64,000 bases of DNA. It comes from Nicotiana tabacum (lineage: Eukaryota > Streptophyta > Magnoliopsida > Solanales > Solanaceae). The position numbers and the translations under genes were made by a program. Shown piece by piece: positions 13,504 to 26,850 of this stretch (position 1 is the first letter of the stretch; each line of letters opens with the position of its first letter). Below the pieces are notes generated by a model that was not told the DNA's origin, did not search any database, and was given only the letters and a program-made list of their open reading frames with translations. Where the stretch lies: positions 188,501 to 252,500 of the forward strand of contig NC_134084.1 of assembly GCF_000715075.1 (NCBI RefSeq), in the 5' to 3' direction.

Positions 13504-13649
13504 TGATCAAATTATGTTTTTTGGTATTTTACGGCCATAAAACTAGAATTCTGCCTTCCGCCGTGGCCCCGGGACCCCGGACCCGAATCGCCTAAAAATT
13601 TTCCAGGACGTCGAATATGGCCTATAGAAACATATTAACCGCTCCTCCA
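13504..13649 (+). repeat. Truncated 146-bp monomer
   Basis: A 35-bp internal deletion joins GAATTC to TGCCTTCCGCC near 13,551, removing the CGCGTGAGTCCC-to-AGCCCAC part of the monomer. The left arm of the core dyad is lost. The same junction recurs at 14,960 and nine times in domain D, so it is an inherited HOR position rather than an assembly slip. Confidence 0.85.
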
Positions 13650-14913
13650 TGATCAAATTATGTTTTTTGGTATTTTACGGCCATAAAACTGGAATTCCGC
13701 GTGAGTCCCAAATTTTCGTGTGCTATAGCCCACGCCTTCCGCCGTGGGCCCAGGACCCCGGACCCGAATCGCCTAAAATTTTTCCGGGACATGGAATACG
13801 GTCTAAGGAAATATATTAACCGCCCCTCCATGATCAAATTATGTTTTTTTGGCATTTTACGGCCATAAAATTGGAATTCCGTGCGAGTCCCAAATTTTCG
13901 TGTGCTATAGCCCATGCCTTCCGCCGTGGGCCCGGGACCCCGGACCCGAATCGCCTAAAAATTTTCCCGGATGTCGAATATGGCCTATAGAAACATATTA
14001 ACCGCCCCGCCATGATCAAATTATGTTTTTTGGTATTTTACGGCCATAAAACTGGAATTCCGCGTGAGTCCCAAATTTTCGTGTGCTATAGCCCACGCCT
14101 TCCGCCGTGGGCCCGGAACCCAGACCCGAATCGCCTAAAATTTTTCCGGGACATGGAATACAGTCTAAGGAAATATATTAACCGCCCCTCCATGATCAAA
14201 TTATGTTTTTTGGTATTTTACGGCCATAAAACTGGAATTCCGCGTGAGTCCCAAATTTTCGTGTGCTATAGCCCACGCCTTCCGCCGTGGGCCCGGGACC
14301 CAGACCCGAATCGCCTAAAAATTTTCCAGGACGTCGAATACGGTCTAAGGAAATATAATAACTGCCCCTCCTTGATCAACTTATGTTTTTTGGCATTTTA
14401 CGGCCATAAAATTGGAATTCCGCGCGAGTCCCAAATTTTCGTGTGCTATAGCCCTCGCCTTCCGCCGTGGGCCCGGGACCCCGGACCCGAATCTCCTAAA
14501 AATTTTCCAGGACGTCGAATATGGCCTATAGACACATATTAACCGCCCCGCCATGATTAAATTATGTTTTTTGATATTTTACGGCCATAAAACTGGAATT
14601 CCGTGTGAGTCCCAAATTATGTGTGCTATAGCCCACGCCTTCCGCCGTGGGCCCGTGACCCCGGACCCGGATCGCCTAAAATTTTTCCAAGACATCGAAT
14701 ACAGCCTAATGAACCATAGTCACTGCTCCGCCATGACCAAATAATGTTTTTTGGCATTTTACGGCCATAAAACTGGAAATCCGCGCGAGTCTCAAATTTT
14801 CGTATGCTATAGCCCACGCCTTCCTCTGTGGGCCCGGGACCCGGACCCGAATCGCCTAAAATTTTTCCGGGACATGGAATACGGTCTAAGGAAATATATT
14901 AACCGCCCCTCCA

Positions 14914-15059
14914 TGATCAAAATATGTTTTTTGGTATTTTACGGCCATAAAACTGGAATTACGCCTTCCGCCGTGGGCCCGGGACCCCGGACCTGAATCG
15001 CCTAATATTTTTTCGGGACGTCGAATATGGCCTATAGAAACATATTAACCGCTCCTCCA
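14914..15059 (+). repeat. Truncated 146-bp monomer
   Basis: The same 35-bp deletion as in the preceding 8-mer unit, with junction GGAATTACGCCTTCC near 14,960. The two bases at the junction differ between copies (CT, AC, CC), which fits point mutation after a single original deletion. Confidence 0.85.
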
Positions 15060-15962
15060 TGATTAAATTATGTTTTTTTGGTATTTTACGGCCATAAAAT
15101 TGGAATTCCGCGTGAGTCCCAAATTTTCGTGTGCTATAGCCCATGCCTTCCGCCGTGGGCCCGGGACCCCGGACCCGAATCGCCTAAAATTTTCCAGGAT
15201 GTCGAATATGGCCTATAGAAATATATTAACCACCCCGCCATGATCAAATTATGTTTTTTGGTATTTTACGGCCATAAAACTGGAATTCCGCGTGAGTCCC
15301 AAAATTTCGTGTGCTATAGCCCACGCCTTCCGCCGTGGGCCCGGGACCCAGACCCGAATCGCCTAAAATTTTTCCGGGACATGGAATACGGTCTAAAGAA
15401 ATATATTAACCGCCCCTCCATGATCAAATTATGTTTTTTTGGCATTTTACGGCCATAAAACTGGAATTCCGCGTGAGTCCCAAATTTTCGTGTGCAATAG
15501 CCCACGCCTTCCGCCGTGGGCCCGGGACCCAGACCCGAATCGCCTAAAATTTTTCCAGGACGTCGAATACGACCTAAGGAACCATAGTCACTGCTCCTCC
15601 ATGACCAAATTATGTTTTTTGGCATTTTACGGCCATAAAACTGGAAATCCGAGCGAGTCCCAAATTTTCGTATGCTATAGCCCACGCCTTCCTCCGTGGG
15701 CCCAGGACCCGGACCCGAATCGCCTAAAATTTTTCCGGGACATGGAATACGGTCTAAGGAAATATATTAACCGCCCACTCCATGATCAACTTATGTTTTT
15801 TGGCATTTTACGGCCATAAAATTGGAATTCCGCGCGAGTCCCAAATTTTCGTGTGCTATAGCCCTCGCCTTCCGCCGTGGGCCCGGGACCCCGGACACGA
15901 ATCGCCTAAAATTTTTCCAGGACGTCGAATATGGCCTATAGACACATATTAACCGCCCCGCC

Positions 15963-18125
15963 ATGATCAAATTATGTTTTTTGATATTTTACGTCCATAA
16001 AACTGGAATTCCGCGTGAGTCCCAAATTATGTGTGCTATAGCCCACGCCTTCCGCCGTGGGCCAGGGACCCCGGACCCGGATCGCCTAAAAATTTTCCAG
16101 GACATCGAATACGGCCTAATGAACCATAGTCACTGCTCCGCCATGACCAAATAATGTTTTTTGGCATTTTACGGCAATGAAACTGGAAATCCGCGTGAGT
16201 CCCAAATTTTCGTATGCTATAGCCCACGCCTTCCTCTGTGGGCCCGGGACCCGGACCCGAATCGCCTAAAGTTTTTCCGGGACATGGAATACGGTCTAAG
16301 GAAACATATTCACCGCACAGCCATGATCAAATTATGTTTTTTGGCATTTTAGGCCATAAAATTGGAATTCCGCGCGAGTCCCAAATTTTCGTGTGCTATA
16401 GCCCACGCCTACCGCCGTGGGCCCGGGACCCCGGACCCGAATCGCCTAAAATTTTTCCAGGATGTCGAATATGGCCTAATGAACCATAGTCACTGCTCCG
16501 CCATGACCAAATAATGTTTTTTGGCATTTTACGGCCATGAAACTGGAAATCCGCGCGAGTCCCAAATTTTCGTATGCTATAGCCCACGCCTTCCTCTGTG
16601 GGCCCGGGACCCGGACCCGAATCGCCTAAAGTTTTTCCGGGACATGGAATACGGTCTAAGGAAACATATTCACCGCACAGCCATGATCAAATTATGTTTT
16701 TTGGCATTTTAGGCCATAAAATTGGAATTCCGCGCGAGTCCCAAATTTTCGTGTGCTATAGCCCACGCCTACCGCCGTGGGCCCGGGACCCCGGACACGA
16801 ATCGCCTAAAATTTTTCCAGGACGTCGAATATGGCCTATAGACACATATTAACCGCCCCGCCATGATCAAATTATGTTTTTTGATATTTTACGTCCATAA
16901 AACTGGAATTCCGCGTGAGTCCCAAATTATGTGTGCTATAGCCCACGCCTTCCGCCGTGGGCCCGGGACCCCGGACCCGGATCGCCTAAAATTTTTCCAG
17001 GACATCGAATACGGCCTAATGAACCATAGTCACTGCTCCGCCATGACCAAATAATGTTTTTTGGCATTTTACGGCCATGAAACTGGAAATCCGCGCGAGT
17101 CCCAAATTTTCGTATGCTATAGCCCACGCCTTCCTCTGTGGGCCCGGGACCCGGACCCGAATCGCCTAAAGTTTTTACGGGACATGGAATACGGTCTAAG
17201 GAAACATATTCACCGCACAGCCATGATCAAATTATGTTTTTTGGCATTTTAGGCCATAAAATTGGAATTCCGCGCGAGTCCCAAATTTTCGTGTGCTATA
17301 GCCCACGCCTACCGCCGTGGGCCCGGGACCCCGGACCCGAATCGCCTAAAATTTTTCCAGGATGTCGAATATGGCCTATAGAAACATATTAACCACCCTG
17401 CCATGATCAAATTATGTTTTTTGGTATTTTACGGCCATAAAACTGGAATTCCGCGTGAGTCCCAAATTTTCGTGTGCTATAGCCCACGCCTTCCGCCGTG
17501 GGCCCAGGACCCCGGACCCGAATCGCCTAAAATTTTTCCGGGACATGGAATACGGTCTAAGGAAATATATTAACCGCCCCTCCATGATCAAATTATGTTT
17601 TTTTGGCATTTTACGGCCATAAAACTGGAATTCCGCGTGAGTCCCAAATTTTCGTGTGCAATAGCCCACGCCTTCCGCCGTGGGCCCGGGACCCAGACCC
17701 GAATCGCCTAAAATTTTTCCAGGACGTCGAATACGACCTAAGGAACCATAGTCACTGCTCCTCCATGACCAAATTATGTTTTTTGGCATTTTACGGCCAT
17801 AAAACTGGAAATCCGAGCGAGTCCCAAATTTTCGTATGCTATAGCCCACGCCTTCCTCCGTGGGCCCAGGACCCGGACCCGAATCGCCTAAAATTTTTCC
17901 GGGACATGGAATACGGTCTAAGGAAATATATTAACCGCCCATCCATGATCAACTTATGTTTTTTGGCATTTTACGGCCATAAAATTGGAATTCCGCGCGA
18001 GTCCCAAATTTTCGTGTGCTATAGCCCTCGCCTTCCGCCGTGGGCCCGGGACCCCGGACACGAATCGCCTAAAATTTTTCCAGGACGTCGAATATGGCCT
18101 ATAGACACATATTAACCGCCCCGCC
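15963..18125 (+). repeat. Domain B 12-mer HOR, copy 1 (2,163 bp)
   Basis: Monomer starts fall at 15963 (s), 16143 (t), 16323 (u), 16503 (t), 16683 (u), 16863 (s), 17043 (t), 17223 (u), 17403 (w), 17583 (x), 17764 (y) and 17944 (z). s has AAATTATGTGTG, t has CCAAATAATG and CCATGAAACTGG (CAATGAAAC in the first t), u has ATTTTAGGCC and GCCTACCGCC, x has a seven-T run, z has CAACTTATG. Copy 1 has some private differences, such as GGCCAGGGACC near 16061. Homology to the next copies extends upstream to about 15,360. Confidence 0.9.
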
Positions 18126-20288
18126 ATGATCAAATTATGTTTTTTGATATTTTACGTCCATAAAACTGGAATTCCGCGTGAGTCCCAAATTATGTGTGCT
18201 ATAGCCCACGCCTTCCGCCGTGGGCCCGGGACCCCGGACCCGGATCGCCTAAAATTTTTCCAGGACATCGAATACGGCCTAATGAACCATAGTCACTGCT
18301 CCGCCATGACCAAATAATGTTTTTTGGCATTTTACGGCAATGAAACTGGAAATCCGCGTGAGTCCCAAATTTTCGTATGCTATAGCCCACGCCTTCCTCT
18401 GTGGGCCCGGGACCCGGACCCGAATCGCCTAAAGTTTTTCCGGGACATGGAATACGGTCTAAGGAAACATATTCACCGCACAGCCATGATCAAATTATGT
18501 TTTTTGGCATTTTAGGCCATAAAATTGGAATTCCGCGCGAGTCCCAAATTTTCGTGTGCTATAGCCCACGCCTACCGCCGTGGGCCCGGGACCCCGGACC
18601 CGAATCGCCTAAAATTTTTCCAGGATGTCGAATATGGCCTAATGAACCATAGTCACTGCTCCGCCATGACCAAATAATGTTTTTTGGCATTTTACGGCCA
18701 TGAAACTGGAAATCCGCGCGAGTCCCAAATTTTCGTATGCTATAGCCCACGCCTTCCTCTGTGGGCCCGGGACCCGGACCCGAATCGCCTAAAGTTTTTC
18801 CGGGACATGGAATACGGTCTAAGGAAACATATTCACCGCACAGCCATGATCAAATTATGTTTTTTGGCATTTTAGGCCATAAAATTGGAATTCCGCGCGA
18901 GTCCCAAATTTTCGTGTGCTATAGCCCACGCCTACCGCCGTGGGCCCGGGACCCCGGACACGAATCGCCTAAAATTTTTCCAGGACGTCGAATATGGCCT
19001 ATAGACACATATTAACCGCCCCGCCATGATCAAATTATGTTTTTTGATATTTTACGTCCATAAAACTGGAATTCCGCGTGAGTCCCAAATTATGTGTGCT
19101 ATAGCCCACGCCTTCCGCCGTGGGCCCGGGACCCCGGACCCGGATCGCCTAAAATTTTTCCAGGACATCGAATACGGCCTAATGAACCATAGTCACTGCT
19201 CCGCCATGACCAAATAATGTTTTTTGGCATTTTACGGCCATGAAACTGGAAATCCGCGCGAGTCCCAAATTTTCGTATGCTATAGCCCACGCCTTCCTCT
19301 GTGGGCCCGGGACCCGGACCCGAATCGCCTAAAGTTTTTACGGGACATGGAATACGGTCTAAGGAAACATATTCACCGCACAGCCATGATCAAATTATGT
19401 TTTTTGGCATTTTAGGCCATAAAATTGGAATTCCGCGCGAGTCCCAAATTTTCGTGTGCTATAGCCCACGCCTACCGCCGTGGGCCCGGGACCCCGGACC
19501 CGAATCGCCTAAAATTTTTCCAGGATGTCGAATATGGCCTATAGAAACATATTAACCACCCTGCCATGATCAAATTATGTTTTTTGGTATTTTACGGCCA
19601 TAAAACTGGAATTCCGCGTGAGTCCCAAATTTTCGTGTGCTATAGCCCACGCCTTCCGCCGTGGGCCCAGGACCCCGGACCCGAATCGCCTAAAATTTTT
19701 CCGGGACATGGAATACGGTCTAAGGAAATATATTAACCGCCCCTCCATGATCAAATTATGTTTTTTTGGCATTTTACGGCCATAAAACTGGAATTCCGCG
19801 TGAGTCCCAAATTTTCGTGTGCAATAGCCCACGCCTTCCGCCGTGGGCCCGGGACCCAGACCCGAATCGCCTAAAATTTTTCCAGGACGTCGAATACGAC
19901 CTAAGGAACCATAGTCACTGCTCCTCCATGACCAAATTATGTTTTTTGGCATTTTACGGCCATAAAACTGGAAATCCGAGCGAGTCCCAAATTTTCGTAT
20001 GCTATAGCCCACGCCTTCCTCCGTGGGCCCAGGACCCGGACCCGAATCGCCTAAAATTTTTCCGGGACATGGAATACGGTCTAAGGAAATATATTAACCG
20101 CCCATCCATGATCAACTTATGTTTTTTGGCATTTTACGGCCATAAAATTGGAATTCCGCGCGAGTCCCAAATTTTCGTGTGCTATAGCCCTCGCCTTCCG
20201 CCGTGGGCCCGGGACCCCGGACACGAATCGCCTAAAATTTTTCCAGGACGTCGAATATGGCCTATAGACACATATTAACCGCCCCGCC
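18126..20288 (+). repeat. Domain B 12-mer HOR, copy 2 (2,163 bp)
   Basis: The monomer order is s t u t u s t u w x y z, as in the neighbouring copies. Translated segments match those of copy 3 almost completely, indicating very recent amplification. The change AGTTTTTACGGG in the third t monomer (near 19333) is shared with copy 1 (near 17170) and, with one further change, copy 3. Confidence 0.9.
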
Positions 20289-22451
20289 ATGATCAAATTA
20301 TGTTTTTTGATATTTTACGTCCATAAAACTGGAATTCCGCGTGAGTCCCAAATTATGTGTGCTATAGCCCACGCCTTCCGCCGTGGGCCCGGGACCCCGG
20401 ACCCGGATCGCCTAAAATTTTTCCAGGACATCGAATACGGCCTAATGAACCATAGTCACTGCTCCGCCATGACCAAATAATGTTTTTTGGCATTTTACGG
20501 CAATGAAACTGGAAATCCGCGTGAGTCCCAAATTTTCGTATGCTATAGCCCACGCCTTCCTCTGTGGGCCCGGGACCCGGACCCGAATCGCCTAAAGTTT
20601 TTCCGGGACATGGAATACGGTCTAAGGAAACATATTCACCGCACAGCCATGATCAAATTATGTTTTTTGGCATTTTAGGCCATAAAATTGGAATTCCGCG
20701 CGAGTCCCAAATTTTCGTGTGCTATAGCCCACGCCTACCGCCGTGGGCCCGGGACCCCGGACCCGAATCGCCTAAAATTTTTCCAGGATGTCGAATATGG
20801 CCTAATGAACCATAGTCACTGCTCCGCCATGACCAAATAATGTTTTTTGGCATTTTACGGCCATGAAACTGGAAATCCGCGCGAGTCCCAAATTTTCGTA
20901 TGCTATAGCCCACGCCTTCCTCTGTGGGCCCGGGACCCGGACCCGAATCGCCTAAAGTTTTTCCGGGACATGGAATACGGTCTAAGGAAACATATTCACC
21001 GCACAGCCATGATCAAATTATGTTTTTTGGCATTTTAGGCCATAAAATTGGAATTCCGCGCGAGTCCCAAATTTTCGTGTGCTATAGCCCACGCCTACCG
21101 CCGTGGGCCCGGGACCCCGGACACGAATCGCCTAAAATTTTTCCAGGACGTCGAATATGGCCTATAGACACATATTAACCGCCCCGCCATGATCAAATTA
21201 TGTTTTTTGATATTTTACGTCCATAAAACTGGAATTCCGCGTGAGTCCCAAATTATGTGTGCTATAGCCCACGCCTTCCGCCGTGGGCCCGGGACCCCGG
21301 ACCCGGATCGCCTAAAATTTTTCCAGGACATCGAATACGGCCTAATGAACCATAGTCACTGCTCCGCCATGACCAAATAATGTTTTTTGGCATTTTACGG
21401 CCATGAAACTGGAAATCCGCGCGAGTCCCAAATTTTCGTATGCTATAGCCCACGCCTTCCTCTGTGGGCCCGGGACCCGGACCCGAATCGCCTAAAGTTT
21501 TAACGGGACATGGAATACGGTCTAAGGAAACATATTCACCGCACAGCCATGATCAAATTATGTTTTTTGGCATTTTAGGCCATAAAATTGGAATTCCGCG
21601 CGAGTCCCAAATTTTCGTGTGCTATAGCCCACGCCTACCGCCGTGGGCCCGGGACCCCGGACCCGAATCGCCTAAAATTTTTCCAGGATGTCGAATATGG
21701 CCTATAGAAACATATTAACCACCCTGCCATGATCAAATTATGTTTTTTGGTATTTTACGGCCATAAAACTGGAATTCCGCGTGAGTCCCAAATTTTCGTG
21801 TGCTATAGCCCACGCCTTCCGCCGTGGGCCCAGGACCCCGGACCCGAATCGCCTAAAATTTTTCCGGGACATGGAATACGGTCTAAGGAAATATATTAAC
21901 CGCCCCTCCATGATCAAATTATGTTTTTTTGGCATTTTACGGCCATAAAACTGGAATTCCGCGTGAGTCCCAAATTTTCGTGTGCAATAGCCCACGCCTT
22001 CCGCCGTGGGCCCGGGACCCAGACCCGAATCGCCTAAAATTTTTCCAGGACGTCGAATACGACCTAAGGAACCATAGTCACTGCTCCTCCATGACCAAAT
22101 TATGTTTTTTGGCATTTTACGGCCATAAAACTGGAAATCCGAGCGAGTCCCAAATTTTCGTATGCTATAGCCCACGCCTTCCTCCGTGGGCCCAGGACCC
22201 GGACCCGAATCGCCTAAAATTTTTCCGGGACATGGAATACGGTCTAAGGAAATATATTAACCGCCCATCCATGATCAACTTATGTTTTTTGGCATTTTAC
22301 GGCCATAAAATTGGAATTCCGCGCGAGTCCCAAATTTTCGTGTGCTATAGCCCTCGCCTTCCGCCGTGGGCCCGGGACCCCGGACACGAATCGCCTAAAA
22401 TTTTTCCAGGACGTCGAATATGGCCTATAGACACATATTAACCGCCCCGCC
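20289..22451 (+). repeat. Domain B 12-mer HOR, copy 3 (2,163 bp)
   Basis: Same 12-monomer order as copies 1 and 2. The only difference from copy 2 that I noticed is AGTTTTAACGGG near 21,496, where copy 2 has AGTTTTTACGGG. Confidence 0.9.
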
Positions 22452-23714
22452 ATGATCAAATTATGTTTTTTGATATTTTACGTCCATAAAACTGGAATTC
22501 CGCGTGAGTCCCAAATTATGTGTGCTATAGCCCACGCCTTCCGCCGTGGGCCCGGGACCCCGGACCCGGATCGCCTAAAATTTTTCCAGGACATCGAATA
22601 CGGCCTAATGAACCATAGTCACTGCTCCGCCATGACCAAATAATGTTTTTTGGCATTTTACGGACATGAAACTGGAAATCCGCGCGAGTCCCAAATTTTC
22701 GTATGCTATAGCCCACGCCTTCCTCTGTGGGCCCGGGACCCGGACCCGAATCGCCTAAAGTTTTTCCGGGACATGGAATACGGTCTAAGGAAACATATTC
22801 ACCGCACAGCCATGATCAAATTATGTTTTTTGGCATTTTAGGCCATAAAATTGGAATTCCGCGCGAGTCCCAAATTTTCGTGTGCTATAGCCCACGCCTA
22901 CCGCCGTGGGCCCGGGACCCCGGACCCGAATCGCCTAAAATTTTTCCAGGATGTCGAATATGGCCTATAGAAACATATTAACCACCCTGCCATGATCAAA
23001 TTATGTTTTTTGGTATTTTACGGCCATAAAACTGGAATTCCGCGTGAGTCCCAAATTTTCGTGTGCTATAGCCCACGCCTTCTGCCGTGGGCCCAGGACC
23101 CCGGACCCGAATCGCCTAAAATTTTTCCGGGACATGGAATACGGTCTAAGGAAATATATTAACCACCCCTCCATGATCAAATTATGTTTTTTTGGCATTT
23201 TACGGCCATAAAACTGGAATTCCGCGTGAGTCCCAAATTTTCGTGTGCAATAGCCCACGCCTTCCGCCGTGGGCCCGGGACCCAGACCCGAATCGCCTAA
23301 AATTTTTCCAGGACGTCGAATACGACCTAAGGAACCATAGTCACTGCTCCTCCATGACCAAATTATGTTTTTTGGCATTTTACGGCCATAAAACTGGAAA
23401 TCCGAGCGAGTCCCAAATTTTCGTATGCTATAGCCCACGCCTTCCTCCGTGGGCCCAGGACCCGGACCCGAATCGCCTAAAATTTTTCCGGGACATGGAA
23501 TACGGTCTAAGGAAATATATTAACCGCCCATCCATGATCAACTTATGTTTTTTGGCATTTTACGGCCATAAAATTGGAATTCCGCGCGAGTCCCAAATTT
23601 TCGTGTGCTATAGCCCTCGCCTTCCGCCGTGGGCCCGGGACCCCGGACACGAATCGCCTAAAATTTTTCCAGGACGTCGAATATGGCCTATAGACACATA
23701 TTAACCGCCCCGCC
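22452..23714 (+). repeat. Domain B 7-mer unit (1,263 bp), short form of the 12-mer
   Basis: Monomers are s (22452), t (22632), u (22812), w (22992), x (23172), y (23353) and z (23533). The five internal monomers t u s t u of the 12-mer are absent, exactly 900 bp. Either this is the ancestral form and the 12-mer arose by adding five monomers, or it is a deletion product. Private variants are CGGACATGAAAC near 22662 and CTTCTGCCGTGGG near 23080. Confidence 0.88.
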
Positions 23715-24475
23715 ATGATTAAATTATGTTTTTTGATATTTTACGTCCATAAAACTGGAATTCCGCGTGAGTCCCAAATTATGTGTGCTATAGCCCACGC
23801 CTTCCGCCGTGGGCCCGGGACCCCGGACCCGGATCGCCTAAAATTTTTCCAGGACATCGAATACGGCCTAATGAACCATAGTCACTGCTCCGCCATGACC
23901 AAATAATGTTTTTTGGCATTTTACGGCCATGAAACTGGAATTCCGCGCGAGTCCCAAATTTTCGTATGCTATAGCCCACGCCTTCCTCTGTGGGCCCGGG
24001 ACCCGGACCCGAATCGCCTAAAGTTTTTCCGGGACATGGAATACGGTCTAAGGAAACATATTCACCGCACAGCCATGATCAAATTATGTTTTTTGGCATT
24101 TTAGGCCATAAAATTGGAATTCCGCGCGAGTCCCAAATTTTCGTGTGCTATAGCCCACGCCTACCGCCGTGGGCCCGGGACCCCGGACCCGAATCGCCTA
24201 AAATTTTTCCAGGATGTCGAATATGGCCTATAGAAACATATTAACCACCCTGCCATGATCAAATTATGTTTTTTGGTATTTTACGGCCATAAAACTGGAA
24301 TTCCGCGTGAGTCCCAAATTTTCGTGTGCTATAGCCCACGCCTTCCGCCGTGGGCCCAGGACCCCGGACCCGAATCGCCTAAAATTTTTCCGGGACATGG
24401 AATACGGTCTAAGGAAATATATTAACCGCCCCTCCATGATCAAATTATGTTTTTTTGGCATTTTACGGCCATAAA
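23715..24475 (+). repeat. Last, partial domain B unit (s t u w and part of x)
   Basis: The unit follows the 7-mer order through w and into the x monomer with its seven-T run at 24451. It then switches from ATAAAACTGG to ATAAAATTGGAATTCCGCGCGAG near 24,475, where domain C type sequence begins. The same switch is seen near 13,875 and 26,637. Confidence 0.8.
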
Positions 24476-26244
24476 ATTGGAATTCCGCGCGAGTCCCAAA
24501 TTTTCGTGTGCTATAGCCCACGCCTTCCGCCGTGGGCCCGGGACCCCGGACCCGAATCGCCTAAAAATTTTCCAGGACGTCGAATATGGCCTATAGAAAC
24601 ATATTAACCGCCCCGCCATGATCAAATTATCTTTTTTGATATTTAAGGCCATAAAACTGGAATTCCGCGCGAGTCCTAAATTTTCGTGTTCTATAGCCCA
24701 CGCCTTCCGCCGTGGGCCCGGGACCCCGGACCCGAATCGCCTAAAATTTTTCCAGGACATCGAATACGACCTAAGGAACCATAATCACTGCTCCTCCATG
24801 AATTATGTTTTTGGCATTTTACGGCCATAAAATTGGAAAACCGCGCGAGTCCCAAATTTTCGTGTGCTATAGCCCACGCCTTCCGTCGTGGGCCCGGGAC
24901 CCCGGACCCGGATCGACTAAAATATTTCCACGACATCGAATACGGTCTAAGGAAACATATTCACCGCACAGCCATGATCAAATTATGTTTTTTGGCATTT
25001 TACGGCCATAAAATTGGAATTCCGCGCGAGTCCCAAATTTTCGTGTGATATAGCCCACGCCTTCCGCCGTGGGCCCGGGACCCCGGACCCGGATCGCCTA
25101 AAATTTTTCTGCGACATGGAATACGGTCTAAGGAAACATATTCACCGCACAACCATGATCAAATTATGTTTTTTGGCATTTTACGGCCATAAAATTGGAA
25201 TTCCGCGCGAGTCCCAAATTTTCGTATGCTATAGCCCACGCCTTCCTCCGTGGGCCCGGGACCCCGGACCCGAATCGCCTAAAAAATTTCCAGGACGTCG
25301 AATATGGCCTATAGAAACATATTAACCGCCCTGCCATGATCAAATTATCTTTTTTGATATTTAAGGCCATAAAACTGGAATTCCGCGCGAGTCCCAAATT
25401 TTCATGTGCTATAGCCCACGCATTCCGCCGTGGGCCCGGGACCCCGGACCCGAATCGCCTAAAATTTTTCCAGGACATCGAATACGACCTAAGGAACCAT
25501 AGTCACTGCTCCTCCATGACCAAATTATGTTTTTTGGCATTTTACGGCCATAAAACTGGAAAACCGCGCGAGTCCCAAATTTTCGTGTGCTATAGCCCAC
25601 GCCTTCCGTCGTGGGCCCGGGACCCCGGACCCGGATCGGCTAAAATATTTCCACGACATCGAATACGGTCTAAGGAAACATATTCACCGCACAGCCATGA
25701 TCAAATTATGTTTTTGGCATTTTACGGCCATAAAATTGGAATTCCGCGCGAGTCCCAAATTTTCGTGTGCTATAGCCCACGCCTTCCGCCGTGGGCCCGG
25801 GACCCCGGACCCGGATCGCCTAAAATTTTTCTGCGACATCGAATACGGTCTAAGGAAACATATTCACCGCACAACCATGATCAAATTATGTTTTTTGGCA
25901 TTTTAGGCCATAAAATTGGAATTCCGCGCGAGTCCCAAATTTTCGTGTGCTATAGCCCACGCCTTCCGCCGTGGGCCCGGGACCCCGGACCCGAATCGCC
26001 TAAAAATTTTCCAAGACGTCGAATATGGCCTATAGAAACATATTAACCGCCCCGCCATGATCAAATTATGTTTTTTGATATTTAAGGCCATAAAACTGGA
26101 ATTCCGCGTGAGTCCCAAATTTTCGTGTGCTATAGCCCACGCCTTCCGCCGTGGGGCTGGGACCCCGGACCCGGATCGCCTAAAATTTTTCCGCGACATG
26201 GAATACGGTCTAAGGAAACATATTCACCGCACAGCCATGATCAA

Positions 26245-26850
26245 ATTATGTTTTTTGGCATTTTAGGCCATAAAATTGGAATTCCGCGCGAGTCCCAAAT
26301 TTTCGTGTGCTATAGCCCACGCCTACCGCCGTGGGCCCGGGACCCCGGACCCGAATCGCCTAAAATTTTTCCAGGATGTCGAATATGGCCTATAGAAACA
26401 TATTAACCACCCTTCCATGATCAAATTATGTTTTTTGGTATTTTACGGCCATAAAACTGGAATTCCGCGTGAGTCCCAAATTTTCGTGTGCTATAGCCCA
26501 CGCCTTCCGCCGTGGGCCCAGGACCCCGGACCCGAATCGCCTAAAATTTTTCCGGGACATGGAATACGGTCTAAGGAAATATATTAACCGCCCCTCCATG
26601 ATCAAATTATGTTTTTTTGGCATTTTACGGCCATAAAATTGGAATTCCGCGCGAGTCCCAAATTTTCGTGTGCTATAGCCCACGCCTTCCGCCGTGGGCC
26701 CGGGACCCCGGACCCGAATCGCCTAAAAATTTTCCAGGACGTCGAATATGGCCTATAGAAACATATTAACCGCCCCGCCATGATCAAATTATCTTTTTTG
26801 ATATTTAAGGCCATAAAACTGGAATTCCGCGCGAGTCCCAAATTTTCGTG
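26245..26850 (+). repeat. Duplicate of the domain B/C junction
   Basis: About 600 bp matches 24,083-24,690 with a 2,162-bp shift: the u monomer with GCCTACCGCC, the w monomer, part of x with seven Ts and the switch into C-type sequence near 26,637. A boundary between two HOR classes was therefore itself copied by a 12-monomer-sized event. Confidence 0.78.

Larger units (their letters stand above)
13143..15962 (+). repeat. Domain B, part 1: two copies of a 1,410-bp 8-mer
   Basis: The s-type monomer starts at 13143, 14553 and 15963, a spacing of 1,410 bp both times. Eight monomers of about 180.6 bp would give 1,445, and the missing 35 bp is a truncated monomer in each unit (13504-13649 and 14914-15059). 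The order is s, t (CCAAATAATG), truncated monomer, then five more. Copies differ from each other more than those of the 12-mer that follows, so this part looks older. Confidence 0.8.

Noticed and set aside
25336..26046. 236-codon open frames recurring in domain C (also at 30204, 30925, 33631) and in D (37235)
   Set aside because: They change frame and content wherever monomer length shifts by one base and show no protein family features. They are repeat artefacts.
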